From Adenophora triphylla var. japonica (taxonomy: Eukaryota; Streptophyta; Magnoliopsida; Asterales; Campanulaceae), in the NCBI GenBank assembly GCA_022495995.1, contig JAFEMH010007471.1:24439-88438 (forward strand): a stretch of 64,000 nt of DNA. The letters are read 5' to 3'. Positions within the stretch are counted from its first letter, which is position 1, and every line of letters begins with the position of its first letter. The notes below the pieces were generated by a model. That model was given only the letters and a program-made list of their open reading frames with translations. It had not been told where the DNA came from and made no database searches. Of the stretch, positions 60,601 through 64,000 are shown piece by piece. Both the position numbers and the translations under genes were made by a program.

Positions 60601-61660
60601 GGAAAAAAGAGGAAAACCGGGCCCAGTGAGGAGGTTTTGATAAGTGTGAACTTGGGTACTATTGAGGAACCTAAAGAGAGACCGCAGTTGGAAGCTTCTT
60701 CCGGGGGGTTGAAAGGGACGGATTGATCCAGTTTGCTCAGAGAATACGTCGACGTGTTTGCATGGTCATACAAGGATATCTAGGGGCTAGCAGTTCGATA
60801 GTAGAACCACAGAATCCCTCTAGCACCGGATGCTAAGCCGATAAAGCGGCGAGAAAGATTAAGCCGGAATGGTCTCTACGAGGTCAAAGAAGAAATTGAG
60901 GAAGCTCGCGGGTAGGGTTCATCGAGTCATTGAATACCCGACATGGTTGTCCAATCGTGGCCCAGTAGCTTGAGCCAAGGCGATGGGAAGGTGCGGCTGT
61001 GTGGATTTCCGAGATCGAACAAGGCCGGCCCAAGACGACTACCCTCGCAAACATAGACATCTGGTGGACTCCACACGCAACTACGAAGTCAAATCCTTCG
61101 TTGATGGTTTTGCGAGCTACAACCAGATCAAGATGGCCGAGGAAGACCAAGAAAAGACTGACCTTCACCACACCATGGGAACCTCTTTTGTTATACGGTA
61201 ATGCCATTCGGGCTCAGAATGCCGGGGCTACTTACCGAAGGGCGGCGACCGCGCTTTTTCATGACATGATCCACAAGGAGATTGAGGTCTACGTAGATGA
61301 TATGATAATCCACTCCAAAGGAGAGGGTGGGCGACACTTTGTTGACCTACGAAAATTCTTTGAGAGGTTGAGACAGCATTCCATGAGACTAAACCACGCG
61401 AAATGCACCTTCGGGTGACAAGGGGAAAAGTGCTTGGGTATATGGTCACGGAAGCGAGGTATAGAAGTTGACCCCCGAAAGATCAAAGCCATCATGGATA
61501 TGAGGCCACCTCAAACCGAGACAAAGTCAAGAGCTTCATGGGTAAATTGCGGTACATCGGCCGTTTCGTCAATCGGTTGACCACTATGTGCGAGCCCGTC
61601 TTCAAGCTCATGAAGAAGAATGTGGACGACGGAATGGACCGAAGAATGCCAAGATGCCTT
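60601..61660 (+). pseudogene. Element C Gypsy reverse transcriptase, decayed
   Basis: REYVDVFAWSYKDI (about 60740), then LAPDAKPIKRRE, and after interruptions MPFGL and AGATYRRAATALFHDMIHKEIEVYVDDMIIHSKG (61200-61320) with the YVDD active-site motif. Numerous stops and shifts occur (for example stops just after KDI and within AVR..NHRI). Gypsy-type RT, with integrase downstream. Confidence 0.85.
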
Positions 61661-62100
61661 TGACCGAGATCAAGGCATACTTAGTAAATCCCCGGTACTA
61701 TGCCCCCACATAGACGAAGCCTCTTACACGCTCTATCTCCTTTATCCTGTCGAAACACGGCGGTTGGGGCTATGCTTGCTCGGGAAAGAAAGACTCTCGG
61801 GTAAACGCCATTTACTTTGTCGGCCCGGAAGCTACGGGGAGTGAGCTCAATTACTCGGCATGTGAAAAGACTGTGCGGGGTAGTGCAGGTAGTCGGCAAA
61901 TTGAAGCATTATATACGAAGCCCACCTGTGAATTTGGTCTCGAAAATGGACCCCATCAAGTACATCTTTGACAAGCCTTCCCTCTCGATGCGTTTAGCGA
62001 AGTGGTCCCTTCTTCTTGGCGAGAATACGACATCAACTATGTGACCGGAAAGGCCATCGGGTCAAGCATTGTCGAGATCACTGGCGAACTTCCCGAGTAA
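61661..62100 (+). pseudogene. Element C first RNase H
   Basis: IKAYLVNPRYYAPT, GGWGYACSGK, VNAIYFVGPEATGSELNYSACEK and then FSEVVPSSWREYDINYVTGKAIGSS match the order of the Gypsy RNase H that directly follows RT. Stops interrupt it near 61712 and 61955. Confidence 0.75.
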
Positions 62101-62229
62101 TGAAGACGAGAGGGCTGAACCCCAATTCCCGAGATGAAGGGATCTTTGCGGTTGAGCACGAGAATAGATGGCAATTGTTCTTTGGCCAGACCGCTAACAA
62201 AGAGGAAATGGTGTAGGAATGCTATTGGT

Positions 62230-62570
62230 CGATCCGAAAGATGAGCATACCCCATGGCCCTCAAGTTGAACTTTCACTTGCCCACGAACAATGTCGCAGT
62301 ATGAAGCACTGCATTCTTTGGTTTGGAAGGCACCTTAGAAAGAAATGTCAAGGAGCTCGAAGTTTACGGAGACTCGGCCACGATCATCAACCAAGTCTCA
62401 ACAAGTGGAAGGCTGTGGACCCTGTCTGCAACGGTATCATGCCCATATGGAGGAGTTATTTGGACGGTTCGGAGAAGTGACTTTCCACTACTTGCCGAGA
62501 AAAGAACAGTCGCGAGATGCCCTAGCTACTCTAGCCTCATTGGTAGAGATCCCGAGGAAAAGCCATAAAG
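62230..62570 (+). pseudogene. Element C second (archaeal-type) RNase H
   Basis: Fragments LKLNFHLPTNNVA, QYEALHSLVW, LEVYGDSATIINQV and HYLPRKEQSRDALATLASLVEIP are spread over two frames. A second RNase H between the first and the integrase is a known hallmark of the Tat/Ogre lineage. The DS of YGDS and the D of RDALATLA would be active-site positions. It is frameshifted. Confidence 0.8.
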
Positions 62571-62639
62571 CCCTTCGAGTGGGTAGAAGAGAAGCCCTGA
62601 CCTTACATTTGTGAAGTGGACACAGGACCCGAGCCTATA

Positions 62640-63909
62640 AAGGAACCTTGGTACAATCAGTTACCAATTCCTCAAAGACGGAGTCGGCTTTCGGAGGCCG
62701 AAGAAGGTAGACCAAAGAAGGTGTCGAGCCAAAAGCTTGCGAGCCACTGAAAAGGTTGGCCTCCCGTTATGTCATCTAGGAGCAACTTTGTACAAGAAAC
62801 GCTATCAAGGACCACTCCTCTTATGTGTCACTCAAGAAAGAGCCGAGAGAGTTGATGGCCGAAGTCCACAATGGTCCTTGCGGTCCTCACATGAATGCCG
62901 AGCCACGATGCAAGTGATCCTCGAATGGGTTACTCTTGGATCTCCGTGGAGACGAGGCTGCGTCCGGCACGTCCGAACTGCGACAAGTGCCGGCGGTTTG
63001 CCAACCTCAACCATCTCCCACCTCATGACACTGTCTTGCATGAGCGACTCCTTGGCCGTTTGCAACTTGGGGCATTGACGTGATAGGGAAAATAGCCCCG
63101 ACGAGGGAAGCGATGGGCACGAGTTCGTGTTGGTAGCCATCGACTACTTCACCCAGTGGGTAGAGGCCAAGTCTACAAGGTCCTCACTTCCAGAAAAAGT
63201 GGCCCGAGTTCATCGAAAAGAAAACATAATGTGCGGATATGGGGTGCCCAGCGAGATCATTTCGATAATGGGTCACACTTGAAGGAGGCTGCGATAGGCT
63301 AGCTGTCGGGAATTCGAGTTACTCGCCACAAGTCGTCCCCGTACGGACCTCGAGACCAATGGGTGTGGAAGGCTGCTAATAAGACACTCGGCGGATCATC
63401 CGGAAGATGGCCACCCGTGGTCGTGATTGGCCGAAAAAAGCACCTAGCACTCTGGGGCTCTGAAGCGTGCGTCGGAAACGACCACGGGAGAAACTCCTTT
63501 TGCCTAACTTACGGGATGGAAGCGGTGTTACCGGTGGAGTTGGAAATCCCGTCATTAAGGGTCCTCTGGAAAACGGTGTCAACGAAGTAGAATGGCTCTG
63601 GCTTCGGCATGATGAATTGGCCTTGCTCGATGAGAGAAGGCTCAAGCCCATGGAGCACACCGAGCCTACCGGGCGAATGGCGGAGCGTTTGATAAGAAAG
63701 TCAAAGCCGAAACATCAAAGAGGGTGACTTAGTCTGAAAGTAAAGCCCCCTACCCGAGAGACCCCCACAGGAAAATGGGAACCCGTTTGGATCGGCCCTT
63801 ATGTAGTGCGAGAAGATGCGTCGGGAGGAGCAATGAAGCTTGCGGACTTGGATGGCAATCCCTTTGTCCACCCAGTCAACGGTGATAAACTCCGAAGATA
63901 CTATGTCTA
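62640..63909 (+). pseudogene. Element C integrase, decayed, with intact C-terminal end
   Basis: The zinc-binding part shows NCDKCRRFANLNHLPPHD (about 62960-63020). The core shows GHEFVLVAIDYFTQWVEA (about 63119) and GYGVPSEIIS (about 63237). The C-terminal part has YGMEAVLPVELEIPSL (about 63510), NEVEWL...RHDELALLDERR, and GKWEPVWIGPYVV to NGDKLRRYYV, with a TAA stop near 63909. Several frameshifts lie between these blocks. The extent supports a once full-length Tat/Ogre pol. Confidence 0.85.
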
Positions 63910-64000
63910 ATAAAAAAAAAAAAAAAAATCTTAGTGCAAAAAGAGTAATACCCAGCTAGGCTGAAAAACCACAAAAAAGGGCGGTCTAGGCAAAAAACAG
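63910..64000 (+). other. Element C post-integrase region (continues past window)
   Basis: A poly(A) run, then TTAGTGCAAAAAGAGTAATA and CCCAGCTAGGCTGAAAAA. This is the reverse complement of 50868-50940 and 51302-51385. The 3' LTR is expected some kilobases further right. Confidence 0.75.

Overview
This is nuclear DNA from a flowering plant, almost certainly a dicot. It has two intron-bearing or UTR-spliced host genes, AT-rich spacers, many Stowaway MITEs with CTCCCTCCGTCCC ends, tRNA-derived SINEs, a Helitron, a CACTA end, and nested Ty1/Copia and Ty3/Gypsy retrotransposons. Nothing in it is bacterial or viral. All calls come from reading the sequence and the translated frames by eye. No database search was run.

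Layout. (1) 1-7221: a young non-autonomous LTR element on the minus strand (LARD-like: 2.75 kb LTRs, 3.2 kb non-coding interior), inserted into the last exon of a decayed Helitron RepHel gene (7222-10115, minus). (2) 10116-17500: spacer with Stowaway elements, a larger 1.07 kb Stowaway-like element, a GT/GA microsatellite and two SINEs at one target sequence. (3) 17814-21707: an intact four-exon LONGIFOLIA/TRM gene (955 aa) with a MITE in intron 1. (4) 22535-23070: a Copia-type LTR remnant. (5) 25221-26390: an intact single-CDS-exon TAF8 gene on the minus strand. (6) 27072-30190: a MITE, two SINE pieces, a minisatellite split by a MITE, and a CACTA transposon end. (7) 30191-39490: an older LTR related to the LARD-like element, split by a complete Copia element (30993-38989, minus, TAAAC target duplication). 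(8) 39491-64000: a cluster of Tat/Ogre-lineage Gypsy elements. It holds two nested minus-strand LTRs, 2 kb of hairpin-rich tandem arrays, two decayed antisense genes (one with plant-mobile-domain features), a minus-strand internal arm, and a plus-strand element with its LTR, tRNA primer site, protease, RT, two RNase H domains and integrase.

The two host genes (organ-shape microtubule regulation; TFIID assembly) are unrelated and point toward each other across about 3.5 kb. All else is mobile DNA in various stages of decay.

The strongest unexplained signal is a set of short CG-rich dyads, usually in pairs: GTCGnnCGAC in a Gypsy LTR, in a Copia LTR and ahead of two antisense genes; GGGCGACCGCCC in the LARD LTR; TCCGCGCGGA and GCCGCACGGC in other LTRs. 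Several lie just upstream of a TATA box. The same architecture with different arm sequences in unrelated families suggests a shared regulatory or epigenetic role. Also notable are two tandem stem-loops with covarying arms in the LARD interior, and antisense genes that carry their own dyads.
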